Shown piece after piece: positions 1 to 5,169 of a stretch of DNA of 5,169 nt. The notes under the pieces were generated by a model that did no database searches, was not told where the DNA came from, and saw nothing but the letters and a program-made list of their open reading frames with translations. A program made the position numbers and the translations under genes. The stretch is from the NCBI GenBank assembly GCA_003221825.1, contig QHUE01000200.1, positions 1-5,169 on the forward strand, in the 5' to 3' direction. Origin of the DNA: Gemmatimonadota bacterium (GTDB lineage: Bacteria > Gemmatimonadota > Gemmatimonadetes > Gemmatimonadales > GWC2-71-9). The first letter of the stretch is position 1; the number at the start of each line of letters is the position of its first letter.

Positions 1-1
1 C

Positions 2-1321
2 GTCTGCAACAATGGCCGCGTGGGATCGGCCCAGGCCCTGTGTGAGCGCCTGGGACTCCGCAGCCGCTTCCAGCTCAACCGCCTGTTACGCCGCGAAGGG
101 CTCCCGTCCTATGAGGAGTTATCGGGCTGGGTGTGCGTGTTCTACTGGATGGTGCGGGGTGACGCGGCGGGGGGGGCGCGCGCGCCGCTCCGTTCGCTCG
201 CGCCGCAAACGCACATCGAGACCGCCAGCGCGTACCGCCTGGTCCGTCGCGTTACCGGCCATTGCTGGAAGGACCTGCGTCGGGCGGGCACGCCCGAAGT
301 GCTGCGTTGGTTCCAGTACCGGACGCATCCGCCCCGCCCAACCCGGCAACGCCCCCTAGCCCCGCCGGCGGTGCGGGCGGCCGGACTGCCACCTGGACCC
401 GCGACCTCGGCCGCCGCGGTGGTCCCCCCGTCGCAGCCGCGCCGCCTGGCGCTGCCCGGAGGGCCGTACGGCATCGCGGCGCGGGGACGCGACCTCGCCT
501 ACATCGCTCGCGGTCAGGCCGCGTCCATCGAACGACTGGACCTGACGACCGGCCGGCTCACGGGCAGCACCTTCATCGGCTGCACGCCGAGCTGCGTGAC
601 ATTTGATCCATCCGGCTCGCGCGCGTACGTGAGCGTCCAATATCTGGACCAAATCGCCGTCATGGATGCGACCCGTCACGTGCTGATCCAGACCTGGCCG
701 GTCTGCGGCGACCCCCTGCCGCTCCTCCTGTCCCGCAATGGTCATACGTTGTTCGTGACCACCAACGAGGACCGGCTCTTCGGCCTTTCGACGCTGACGG
801 GACGAGTCCTTGGCTCGCTGCCGCTCCCGGCGACGTCACATCATCTCGCCTTACACCCGGCCGCGGACCGCCTCTACGTCGCCACCCGAGCCGCCGGCTC
901 GGTCCTGGAAGTCGATGCGAGCCGGTTGCGCGTGCTGCGCACGTTCCACCTCGGAGGATGGCCGCAAGGACTCGTCGTGTCGCCGGATGGTTTGACGCTC
1001 TACGTGGCGAACGAACACCACGGCCTCGACGTAATTGGGGTGGGAAGCGGGAAGTGCGTTGCGAGACTCGCGCCTGAAACCGGTTCTGTCGCGCTCGCCA
1101 TGAGTCCGGATCAGCGTTTCCTCTATACGGGCCATCCGCGCCACGGGAAGGTCGGGGTGATCGAGCTCGCGTCCCTACGGCAGCGGGGCATGCTCGAGAC
1201 CGGCGGCCGACCGGCGCAAATCGCGTTTGATGGAGCGGGGCAGGTAATTCTGGTGAACGAAGCAGGCTGGCTCGATATCCTTCCCGTCGGAGTTTCCTCC
1301 CTAAGGGCTATGACGTATTGA
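2..1321 (+). CDS. AraC-like HTH domain fused to YVTN-type beta-propeller (5' partial)
   Basis: The frame is open to the left edge, so the true start probably lies outside the window. A GTG at 20 is the first start codon inside it and is used for numbering. Residues 3-37 (ALCERLGLRSRFQLNRLLRR) read as a first helix-turn-helix. After a hydrophobic linker helix (about 38-46), residues 57-98 (SAYRLVRRVTGHCWKDLRR) read as a second, which is the layout of the AraC/XylS DNA-binding domain. A Pro/Ala-rich linker (about 102-141) leads to seven blades of about 41 residues (about 142-425), with YVTN-type strands such as AYVS, LFVTT, LYVAT and LYVAN. No signal peptide or membrane segment is visible, so the product should be cytoplasmic. 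The propeller is homologous to both propellers of the next gene, sharing LPATSHH at 269-275. Cysteines C188, C192 and C229 are absent from those paralogues. DNA binding is inferred from the HTH; the ligand or partner of the propeller is unknown. The fold call is firm and the AraC assignment moderately firm. Confidence 0.85.
   Translation, partial: VCNNGRVGSAQALCERLGLRSRFQLNRLLRREGLPSYEELSGWVCVFYWMVRGDAAGGARAPLRSLAPQTHIETASAYRLVRRVTGHCWKDLRRAGTPEVLRWFQYRTHPPRPTRQRPLAPPAVRAAGLPPGPATSAAAVVPPSQPRRLALPGGPYGIAARGRDLAYIARGQAASIERLDLTTGRLTGSTFIGCTPSCVTFDPSGSRAYVSVQYLDQIAVMDATRHVLIQTWPVCGDPLPLLLSRNGHTLFVTTNEDRLFGLSTLTGRVLGSLPLPATSHHLALHPAADRLYVATRAAGSVLEVDASRLRVLRTFHLGGWPQGLVVSPDGLTLYVANEHHGLDVIGVGSGKCVARLAPETGSVALAMSPDQRFLYTGHPRHGKVGVIELASLRQRGMLETGGRPAQIAFDGAGQVILVNEAGWLDILPVGVSSLRAMTY
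169..176 (+). repeat. G8 homopolymer in the HTH region of the first gene
   Basis: Eight consecutive G lie between the two helix-turn-helix motifs. The frame is intact on both sides, because HTH-like sequence continues after the run. A one-base slip would remove the second HTH and the whole propeller. Slippage-based switching is only a possibility; long G runs also arise by chance in GC-rich DNA and are a common place for sequencing error. Confidence 0.6.
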
Positions 1322-1360
1322 GCGGTTCGGGTTGCGACGTCCAAGACCCTCATGGCTATG

Positions 1361-1375
1361 TGTGGCTTAACCACA
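1361..1375. promoter_or_regulatory. Inverted repeat upstream of the lipoprotein gene, candidate operator or hairpin
   Basis: TGTGG and CCACA (1361-1365 and 1371-1375) are perfect 5-base arms around CTTAA. They lie 17 bp before the lipoprotein start in the only sizeable gap between the two propeller genes (1322-1392). A weak promoter-like pair can be drawn upstream: TTGCGA at 1332 and TATGTG at 1357, with a long 19 bp spacer. On that reading the repeat would cover the transcription start, as an operator might. It is an AT-richer patch in GC-rich surroundings. The short arms mean chance is possible. There is no T-run after it, so it is not a typical terminator for the first gene. Confidence 0.3.
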
Positions 1376-1381
1376 TTTCGT

Positions 1382-1388
1382 GAGAAGG
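1382..1388 (+). promoter_or_regulatory. Ribosome binding site of the lipoprotein gene
   Basis: GAGAAGG sits four bases before the ATG at 1393. It is a reasonable Shine-Dalgarno sequence and fixes the start that gives a complete lipoprotein signal peptide. Confidence 0.65.
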
Positions 1389-1392
1389 TCTC

Positions 1393-3342
1393 ATGGGCCG
1401 GCTTCCGACAATCCTGATCGCTGCGGCGATGAGCGCGACGCTCGCCGTTGGTTGCTCGACTCCCACTGACGAGACGTCGAACGGGCTCGTGACGACGCGG
1501 CCCGTGCCCGGCGGCGATGGCACCGTTGCGCGGATGGCGCTGCCAGGCGGCCCATTGGGCATCGCCGTCGCGCCGGAGGGATTCGCGTACATCACCCAGC
1601 CCAACTTTGGCCAGTCGCCGGGCATGCTCGCCCGCGTGGATCTGAACGCGCGCACGGTGACGGCCTCCTTTCCGGTCGGGATGGTCCCATCGCTCGTGAT
1701 CTTCAACGCGACGCGCACGCGCGCGTACGTCTCGAATCAGTGGAGCGACAACGTCGGCATCATCGACGTCGCGTCGAACACGCAGACCGACGTGATCCCC
1801 ACGACCGGCGATCCATTTGCGCTCGCGCTGTCGCCCGATGGCGGCACGCTGCTCGTCACCACCAATGTCAATGTGCTCTTCAAGATCGATATCGCGACCA
1901 AGAACACGCTGGGCTCGATCGCGCTGCCCGCGACGTCGCATCACATCATCATGGACTCGCGGGGCAAATTCCTGTACGTCGCGACGCGTGACGGCGGCAC
2001 GGTAATGGAAGTCAACTGGCGGACGATGACGGTCAATCGGACATTCGCCGTCGGCGGCAGACCGCAGGACATGGCGTTCTCACCCGATGGCCAGCAGCTC
2101 TACGTCGCGAACGAGTTCAACAACGTCGTGCACGTGGTCAAGCTCGGGACGGGAACGTTTACCAATATCCCGCTCGCGGGGGGGGGCGAAGGGCTGGCGA
2201 TCGGCAACAACGGCGATCACCTCTACGTGGGCCTCGTCTTCGCCGGCTACGTGCAAGTGATCGACCGCCGCAGCGGGGAGACCGTGCGCCTGATTCCTGT
2301 CGGCGGCGTCCCACGCGAGATCGCGCTCGATTACAACGGCCTCGATGTCCTCGTCTCGAACGAGTCGGGATGGGTCGATTTCATCGAGCCGAACGATTCG
2401 CTCGTGCCACCGCCGCCGCCACCCCCGCCGCCTCCACCACCGCCTCCGCCGCCCCCGCCGCCGCCGCCCCCGCCGCCCCCGGATACGGCCGTTACGCGGG
2501 TGTCGGTGTGCTGTGGCCCGCTCGGCGTCGCGACTTCAGGTAACGTCGCGCTGGTCAGCCAGGACCAGGGTGCTGCGCTGGCTCGATTCGACCTGACGAC
2601 CGATTCTGTCACGGCGTCAATCCCCGTGGGCGGTGTGCCGGCCTACCTGGCATTCAACGACATCGGATCGACAGCGTATGTGGCGAATTTCGGCAACCAC
2701 AACGTCGGCATCATCGATGTGGCCACCAACGCACAGACGGACGTCATTGCGGTCAATGGAAGTCCGCTGCCGATCGCGGTGACGCGGAATGGCGGCACCG
2801 CCTTCGTAACGACGGATGCGAATCGATTCTACAAGATCGATGTCCCGTCCAAGACGGTCGTCGATTCGCTCGACCTGCCCGCGACCTCGCATCACTTGCT
2901 GAACTTGAACGACACGCTGGTCTACATCGCGACGCGCGATGGTGGAAGCGTGCTGGAGGTCAATCAGCTGACGATGACGGTGCTCCGGACATTCGTGCTG
3001 GGAGGGCGGCCGCAGGGTATGGCGGTCGCTACCAATCGGACGGAGCTCTACGTCGCCAACGAGATCAGCAACGTTCTGCAGATCATCAACCTGTCGAGCG
3101 GCGCCGTCGCCAGCGTACCGCTTTCCAGCGGCGGAGAGGGCATCGCGCTGGGCCCAGATGGCAAACTGTATATCGGTGAGGTGTTCGCCGGACTCGTCGA
3201 GGTTGTGGATCCGGTAACACGGACCGTCGTGCGCACGATTACCGTCGGCGGGGTGCCGCGCGAAGTAGCGGCGGACGCCGCCCGGAATCAGGTCCTGGTT
3301 GCGAACGAGAGCGGGTGGGTGGACTTCGTCCACATCCACTGA
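1393..3342 (+). CDS. Predicted lipoprotein with two YVTN beta-propellers joined by a Pro25 linker
   Basis: The product has 649 residues. Residues 1-21 form a lipoprotein signal peptide: Arg at 3, a hydrophobic core, and LAVGC with Cys21 as the predicted lipidated residue followed by Ser, so envelope attachment is expected. A short Ser/Thr-rich tether (22-44) precedes propeller 1 (about 45-332). Then come 25 consecutive prolines (339-363) and propeller 2 (about 367-649), which ends at the C-terminus. Each propeller divides into seven blades of about 41 residues with YVTN-type strands (AYVSN, LYVAN, AYVAN). Matching blades of the two halves are very similar: both carry LPATSHH, ATRDGG, GGRPQ, LYVANE, VGGVPRE and NESGWVDF. 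This indicates an internal duplication. The fold resembles YncE-like or lactonase-like propellers, but no catalytic site was identified, so a binding or scaffold role is as likely as an enzymatic one. It lies 71 bp after its paralogue and may share its transcript. Confidence 0.9.
   Translation: MGRLPTILIAAAMSATLAVGCSTPTDETSNGLVTTRPVPGGDGTVARMALPGGPLGIAVAPEGFAYITQPNFGQSPGMLARVDLNARTVTASFPVGMVPSLVIFNATRTRAYVSNQWSDNVGIIDVASNTQTDVIPTTGDPFALALSPDGGTLLVTTNVNVLFKIDIATKNTLGSIALPATSHHIIMDSRGKFLYVATRDGGTVMEVNWRTMTVNRTFAVGGRPQDMAFSPDGQQLYVANEFNNVVHVVKLGTGTFTNIPLAGGGEGLAIGNNGDHLYVGLVFAGYVQVIDRRSGETVRLIPVGGVPREIALDYNGLDVLVSNESGWVDFIEPNDSLVPPPPPPPPPPPPPPPPPPPPPPPPPDTAVTRVSVCCGPLGVATSGNVALVSQDQGAALARFDLTTDSVTASIPVGGVPAYLAFNDIGSTAYVANFGNHNVGIIDVATNAQTDVIAVNGSPLPIAVTRNGGTAFVTTDANRFYKIDVPSKTVVDSLDLPATSHHLLNLNDTLVYIATRDGGSVLEVNQLTMTVLRTFVLGGRPQGMAVATNRTELYVANEISNVLQIINLSSGAVASVPLSSGGEGIALGPDGKLYIGEVFAGLVEVVDPVTRTVVRTITVGGVPREVAADAARNQVLVANESGWVDFVHIH
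1525..2388 (+). other. Propeller 1 of the lipoprotein, seven blades
   Basis: Blades start approximately at residues 45, 97, 140, 181, 223, 265 and 306. Blade 4 begins with TSHH (181-184) where neighbouring blades have a Pro- or Gly-containing turn such as RPQD or VPRE. The last blade ends with NESGWVDF. These boundaries were set by eye from the repeated YVTN-like strand and the following small-residue turn. Confidence 0.75.
2178..2186 (+). repeat. G9 homopolymer in propeller 1
   Basis: Nine consecutive G encode part of the Gly-Gly-Gly-Glu-Gly turn between blades 5 and 6. The equivalent turn in propeller 2 (around 3130-3140) encodes similar residues without a long G run, so the protein does not require the homopolymer. 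A slip here would truncate the product before the Pro linker. Confidence 0.6.
2407..2481 (+). repeat. Uninterrupted 25-proline linker between the two propellers
   Basis: Twenty-five proline codons follow each other with no other residue, between Val338 and Asp364. Codon use is mixed (15 CCG, 4 CCC, 4 CCA, 2 CCT), so this is not a pure triplet expansion. A run of this length should form a stiff polyproline II rod of several nanometres, and its translation should depend strongly on elongation factor P. On the opposite strand it creates a spurious polyglycine reading frame. Confidence 0.95.
2491..3339 (+). other. Propeller 2 of the lipoprotein, seven blades
   Basis: This half aligns with propeller 1 over its whole length, with the conserved motif LPATSHH at 495-501, 317 residues after the first copy. 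It opens with an unusual Cys-Cys pair (373-374) at the position where the other two propellers have Gly-Gly. Blade 4 is one residue shorter after TSHH than in propeller 1. Some blades have lost the SPDG turn, which suggests divergence under looser constraint than propeller 1. Confidence 0.75.
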
Positions 3343-3354
3343 CCGCTAGCGGTC
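3341..3354. other. 14-bp perfect palindrome spanning the two convergent stop codons
   Basis: GACCGCTAGCGGTC is its own reverse complement. It holds the last two bases of the TGA of the lipoprotein gene and the whole TAG of the minus-strand acyltransferase gene. As RNA it could fold into a 5-bp GC-rich stem with a CTAG loop in either direction. No T-run follows on either side, so a bidirectional intrinsic terminator is not supported. It may be incidental. Confidence 0.4.
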
Positions 3355-4410
3355 GTAATAGCGCGCGAGCCGCACTCCGTAGCGGCCGATGAAGAGGGCG
3401 AGCTCCTCCGTAAGGCGGGAGCCGCCCTCGCTCCGCGTGCGACCGCCGAGATCGAGCCAGTAGACGCCGTGCTTGGCGAAGGCGCCCAGCTCGTCCGCTG
3501 CGAGTGCGGTCTCCGAAAAAACCGTGTCGCCACGGGTTGCCGCAACGCCGTCCATCCGCGCCTCGCCACGCAGCCACAGCAGCCGCCAGGTGCGGCGGCC
3601 GTACCGGTAGAGCCGCATGGACCCTTGCGGTTCCACCCGCACGCCACTGTGCTGCAAGAACCGATCGAACTCCGCCATGATCGTCGCAACAAGAGTGGAG
3701 CGCTCACTGTCGCTCAACTGCTTTGGGAAAACTGGCGCCGACCGAACAACCTTCGCCGGAGAGCCGACCGCGAGACTCTGCGGCGGAATTCTCCCCGATA
3801 CCAGCGAGTTGGCTCCGATCACCGTGCCGTCGCCGATCGTGCTCCCCGGCATCACGAACACGCGCCAGGGTAGCCAGACGCTCGCGCCGAGGGTGACGGG
3901 CTCGTAGGTCACCGGATAGCCGTCCAGCGCGTTCGCCCAGGCGCCGTGCGTGAAGATCAAGCAGTGCCCACCGATGCCGGTATCGTCGCCGATGACCACC
4001 GGTTTTGTCGGATTGATGTTCGTGAGCTGCAGGATGATGGTGCGGCTGCCGAGGACAAACTTCGACTCCGGCAGCTGCGGCCCGCCGACGTAGACCTGCT
4101 CACGGATCTTCGCGTCTTCGCCGATCTCGATCACGTTGCACGACAGATAGCTGAACGTCCCGATGCTCGAGTGGCGCCCGATGCGGATGGACTCGCCCTG
4201 AACCACGGCGAGGAACCCGATCTCGACGTGATCGCCCAGCTCGACTTTTCGGCCGATGACCACACCGCCAAAGCTGATGCGCACACGCCGTCCGATGCGG
4301 TAACCCAGCAGCAGCCGATAGGCCAGCACCTTCAGCGGGCTGGGCAGCCAGCCGAAGAGAACAAGGTGACGCCACGGGATGCGCGTTTTGGGGAGGAGCG
4401 TTTCGGGCAT
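3346..4410 (-). CDS. Left-handed beta-helix (hexapeptide repeat) acyltransferase with C-terminal extension
   Basis: The product has 354 residues. Hexapeptide turns of the [LIV]-G-x4 type run from about 39 to 206: RIGRRV, VIGRKV, ELGDHV, RIGRHSSIG, EIGEDAKI, VIGDDTGIG, TLGASV, TIGDGTVIG. They close with the family ending AVGSPAKVVR (214-223). This is the core of trimeric O- or N-acyltransferases of the LacA/NeuD/WcaF kind, which move acetyl or other acyl groups from CoA to sugars. His155 in FTHGAW is a plausible catalytic base. Residues about 13-35 are hydrophobic and aromatic and may touch the membrane. Residues about 224-354 form an extra domain that I do not recognise; simple family members end soon after the helix. 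The ATG at 4410 is the first start after an in-frame stop at 4444-4446, and no clear Shine-Dalgarno precedes it. The neighbouring deacetylase-like gene suggests a role in surface polysaccharide decoration; the substrate is unknown. Confidence 0.88.
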   Translation of the reverse strand: MPETLLPKTRIPWRHLVLFGWLPSPLKVLAYRLLLGYRIGRRVRISFGGVVIGRKVELGDHVEIGFLAVVQGESIRIGRHSSIGTFSYLSCNVIEIGEDAKIREQVYVGGPQLPESKFVLGSRTIILQLTNINPTKPVVIGDDTGIGGHCLIFTHGAWANALDGYPVTYEPVTLGASVWLPWRVFVMPGSTIGDGTVIGANSLVSGRIPPQSLAVGSPAKVVRSAPVFPKQLSDSERSTLVATIMAEFDRFLQHSGVRVEPQGSMRLYRYGRRTWRLLWLRGEARMDGVAATRGDTVFSETALAADELGAFAKHGVYWLDLGGRTRSEGGSRLTEELALFIGRYGVRLARYYDR

Positions 4411-4439
4411 TGGGGTCGTAATGTACGTTTCGACGCCCT
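4411..4439. promoter_or_regulatory. 29-bp divergent gap with imperfect inverted repeat
   Basis: This is all that separates the acyltransferase start (minus strand) from the deacetylase-like start (plus strand). GGGGTCG (4412-4418) and CGACGCC (4431-4437) pair with one mismatch around a 12-base centre. The gap is too short to hold two full promoters, so promoter elements must extend into the opposing coding regions. Neither side has an obvious Shine-Dalgarno, which would fit leaderless or weakly initiated messages. A regulatory role is inferred from position only. Confidence 0.3.
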
Positions 4440-5169
4440 GTGATCAAACTCCCCGAATCCGGCCTCGCAGCGGCCGAACGTTTCGCGATCGACGTGTTGG
4501 TCGATCTGGCCCGCCTGATACCGGCGGCGCAATCACTCGACGTCGTTCGCCTGGAGTTGATCGAAGCGGCGCCACGGGATTTGCGTGGGTGGATGGGGGC
4601 AGGGTGGGGGATCGACGTGGCGGACGGCGTCGTCCGGGTGCCGCGCTCGGTCCTGCAGGCCGTCGTCGACGTGGCGGGCGCCGCAGCTGAACAGCGGGCC
4701 ACCGAACGCGACCGCTACAGCCGCGTTCCATCCTCGGCCAATCCGCTGGTCCGTGAAGGACTCGAGCGCGAACCGGTGATTCAGCGCGCCGCCCTCGCGT
4801 TACAAGCAGCGACCCGCAACGCCGCGGGCAGGCGGGCATTTCGCACCGTCGCTCCCTGGCCGGACGCGCGGCGCTGGGCCGCAGCGTTCACGCACGATCT
4901 CGATGTGGTTTCTTGGTGGCCGGCGTTCACGCTGCTGCGCATCGCGGAGCTCGCGCGCAAGGGCGCCTTCGCGCGCATGGCTCGCGTCGTGACGTCCGCA
5001 GTCGGCAGTGCCGGGTTCGATCCCGTGACACAGGGTGTCGTCGGCGTGCTGAACCACGAAGCGAACGCACACATCCGGTCTACCTGGTTCATCCTGTGCG
5101 GCACGCCCACGCTGGGGACGATGCGAGCCGGCGATCTCACGTACAGCCCCGAATCGACCAAAGCGCGGG
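4440..5169 (+). CDS. Polysaccharide-deacetylase-like protein (3' partial)
   Basis: The frame starts at GTG 4440 (VIKLPESGLAAAERFAIDVL), follows an in-frame TAA at 4419-4421, and stays open to the right edge, giving 243 complete codons. Residues 1 to about 130 form an alpha-rich leader domain that I cannot name. About 135-155 (APWPDARRWAAAFTHDLD) is the characteristic entry to NodB/CE4-type deacetylase domains of exopolysaccharide clusters. THDLD (151-155) would correspond to catalytic motif 1, with Asp153 and Asp155 as candidate base and metal-ligand residues. HIRSTWFI (211-218) resembles the following core strand, which often reads STFF. The His-x3-His metal motif and later motifs would lie beyond the window. 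No signal peptide is seen, so the product may be cytoplasmic. Its divergent neighbour is an acyltransferase, fitting a glycan-modification locus. GTG 4440 is the most upstream start available; GTG 4494 is the next. Confidence 0.78.
   Translation, partial: MIKLPESGLAAAERFAIDVLVDLARLIPAAQSLDVVRLELIEAAPRDLRGWMGAGWGIDVADGVVRVPRSVLQAVVDVAGAAAEQRATERDRYSRVPSSANPLVREGLEREPVIQRAALALQAATRNAAGRRAFRTVAPWPDARRWAAAFTHDLDVVSWWPAFTLLRIAELARKGAFARMARVVTSAVGSAGFDPVTQGVVGVLNHEANAHIRSTWFILCGTPTLGTMRAGDLTYSPESTKAR

Noticed and set aside
12..359. ATG-initiated plus-strand frame near the left edge
   Set aside because: The product is Arg/Ser/Ala-rich with no motif, and the overlapping frame gives a convincing HTH and then a propeller.
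1123..1944. Long minus-strand frame of 273 codons
   Set aside because: It runs antisense across the end of the first propeller gene and the start of the lipoprotein gene. Its product is Arg/His-rich with no recognisable fold, as expected for the shadow of GC-rich coding sequence.
2331..2612. Minus-strand frame with a long polyglycine stretch
   Set aside because: The glycines are simply the reverse complement of the proline codons of the Pro25 linker.
2617..3339. Minus-strand frame of 240 codons opposite propeller 2
   Set aside because: It is fully antisense to a well-supported propeller, has Arg/His/Asp-rich low-quality composition, and has no domain or ribosome binding site.
1393..3342. 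Assigning the lipoprotein as a 6-phosphogluconolactonase or other named propeller enzyme
   Set aside because: Seven-bladed folds are shared by many functions, and I could not identify lactonase catalytic residues, so only the fold is claimed.
3340..3360. Bidirectional intrinsic terminator at the convergent stops
   Set aside because: The stem is only 5 bp and no T-run follows on either strand, so it is listed only as a palindrome.
4370..4580. CGCCACGGGAT repeated at 4370 and 4570, in the acyltransferase and deacetylase-like genes
   Set aside because: An 11-base GC-rich match inside two coding regions, with no flanking similarity or inverted arms, is within chance for this composition.

Overview
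This is a GC-rich bacterial window with GTG starts and dense packing. It looks like a soil or sediment type genome; Gemmatimonadota or Acidobacteriota would fit the protein styles, but that is an impression and nothing here proves it. There are no RNA genes, insertion sequences, CRISPR arrays or integrase genes. Four protein genes account for almost all of it, and the first and last run off the window edges.

Left half (2-3342, + strand). The first gene is 5'-truncated. It encodes an AraC-like double helix-turn-helix joined by a Pro-rich linker to a seven-bladed YVTN/YncE-type beta-propeller, with no membrane segment. After 71 bp comes a predicted lipoprotein with two further seven-bladed propellers, separated by 25 consecutive prolines. 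All three propellers are clearly homologous and can be aligned blade by blade. They share an invariant LPATSHH signature at the blade 3/4 junction. The pair is therefore a DNA-binding protein and an envelope lipoprotein built on the same sensory or binding fold. The arrangement suggests, but does not prove, a regulator and surface-partner module.

Right half (3346-5169). A left-handed beta-helix (hexapeptide) acyltransferase on the minus strand converges on the lipoprotein gene with only 3 bp between the stop codons. Divergently, 29 bp from the acyltransferase start, a GTG-initiated gene with no stop in the window encodes the N-terminal part of a polysaccharide-deacetylase-like protein with a THDLD motif. 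These two look like exopolysaccharide or surface-glycan modification genes.

The most unusual features are the HTH-propeller fusion next to its lipoprotein paralogue, the invariant TSHH site, the uninterrupted Pro25 linker, and G8 and G9 homopolymers inside the two propeller genes.
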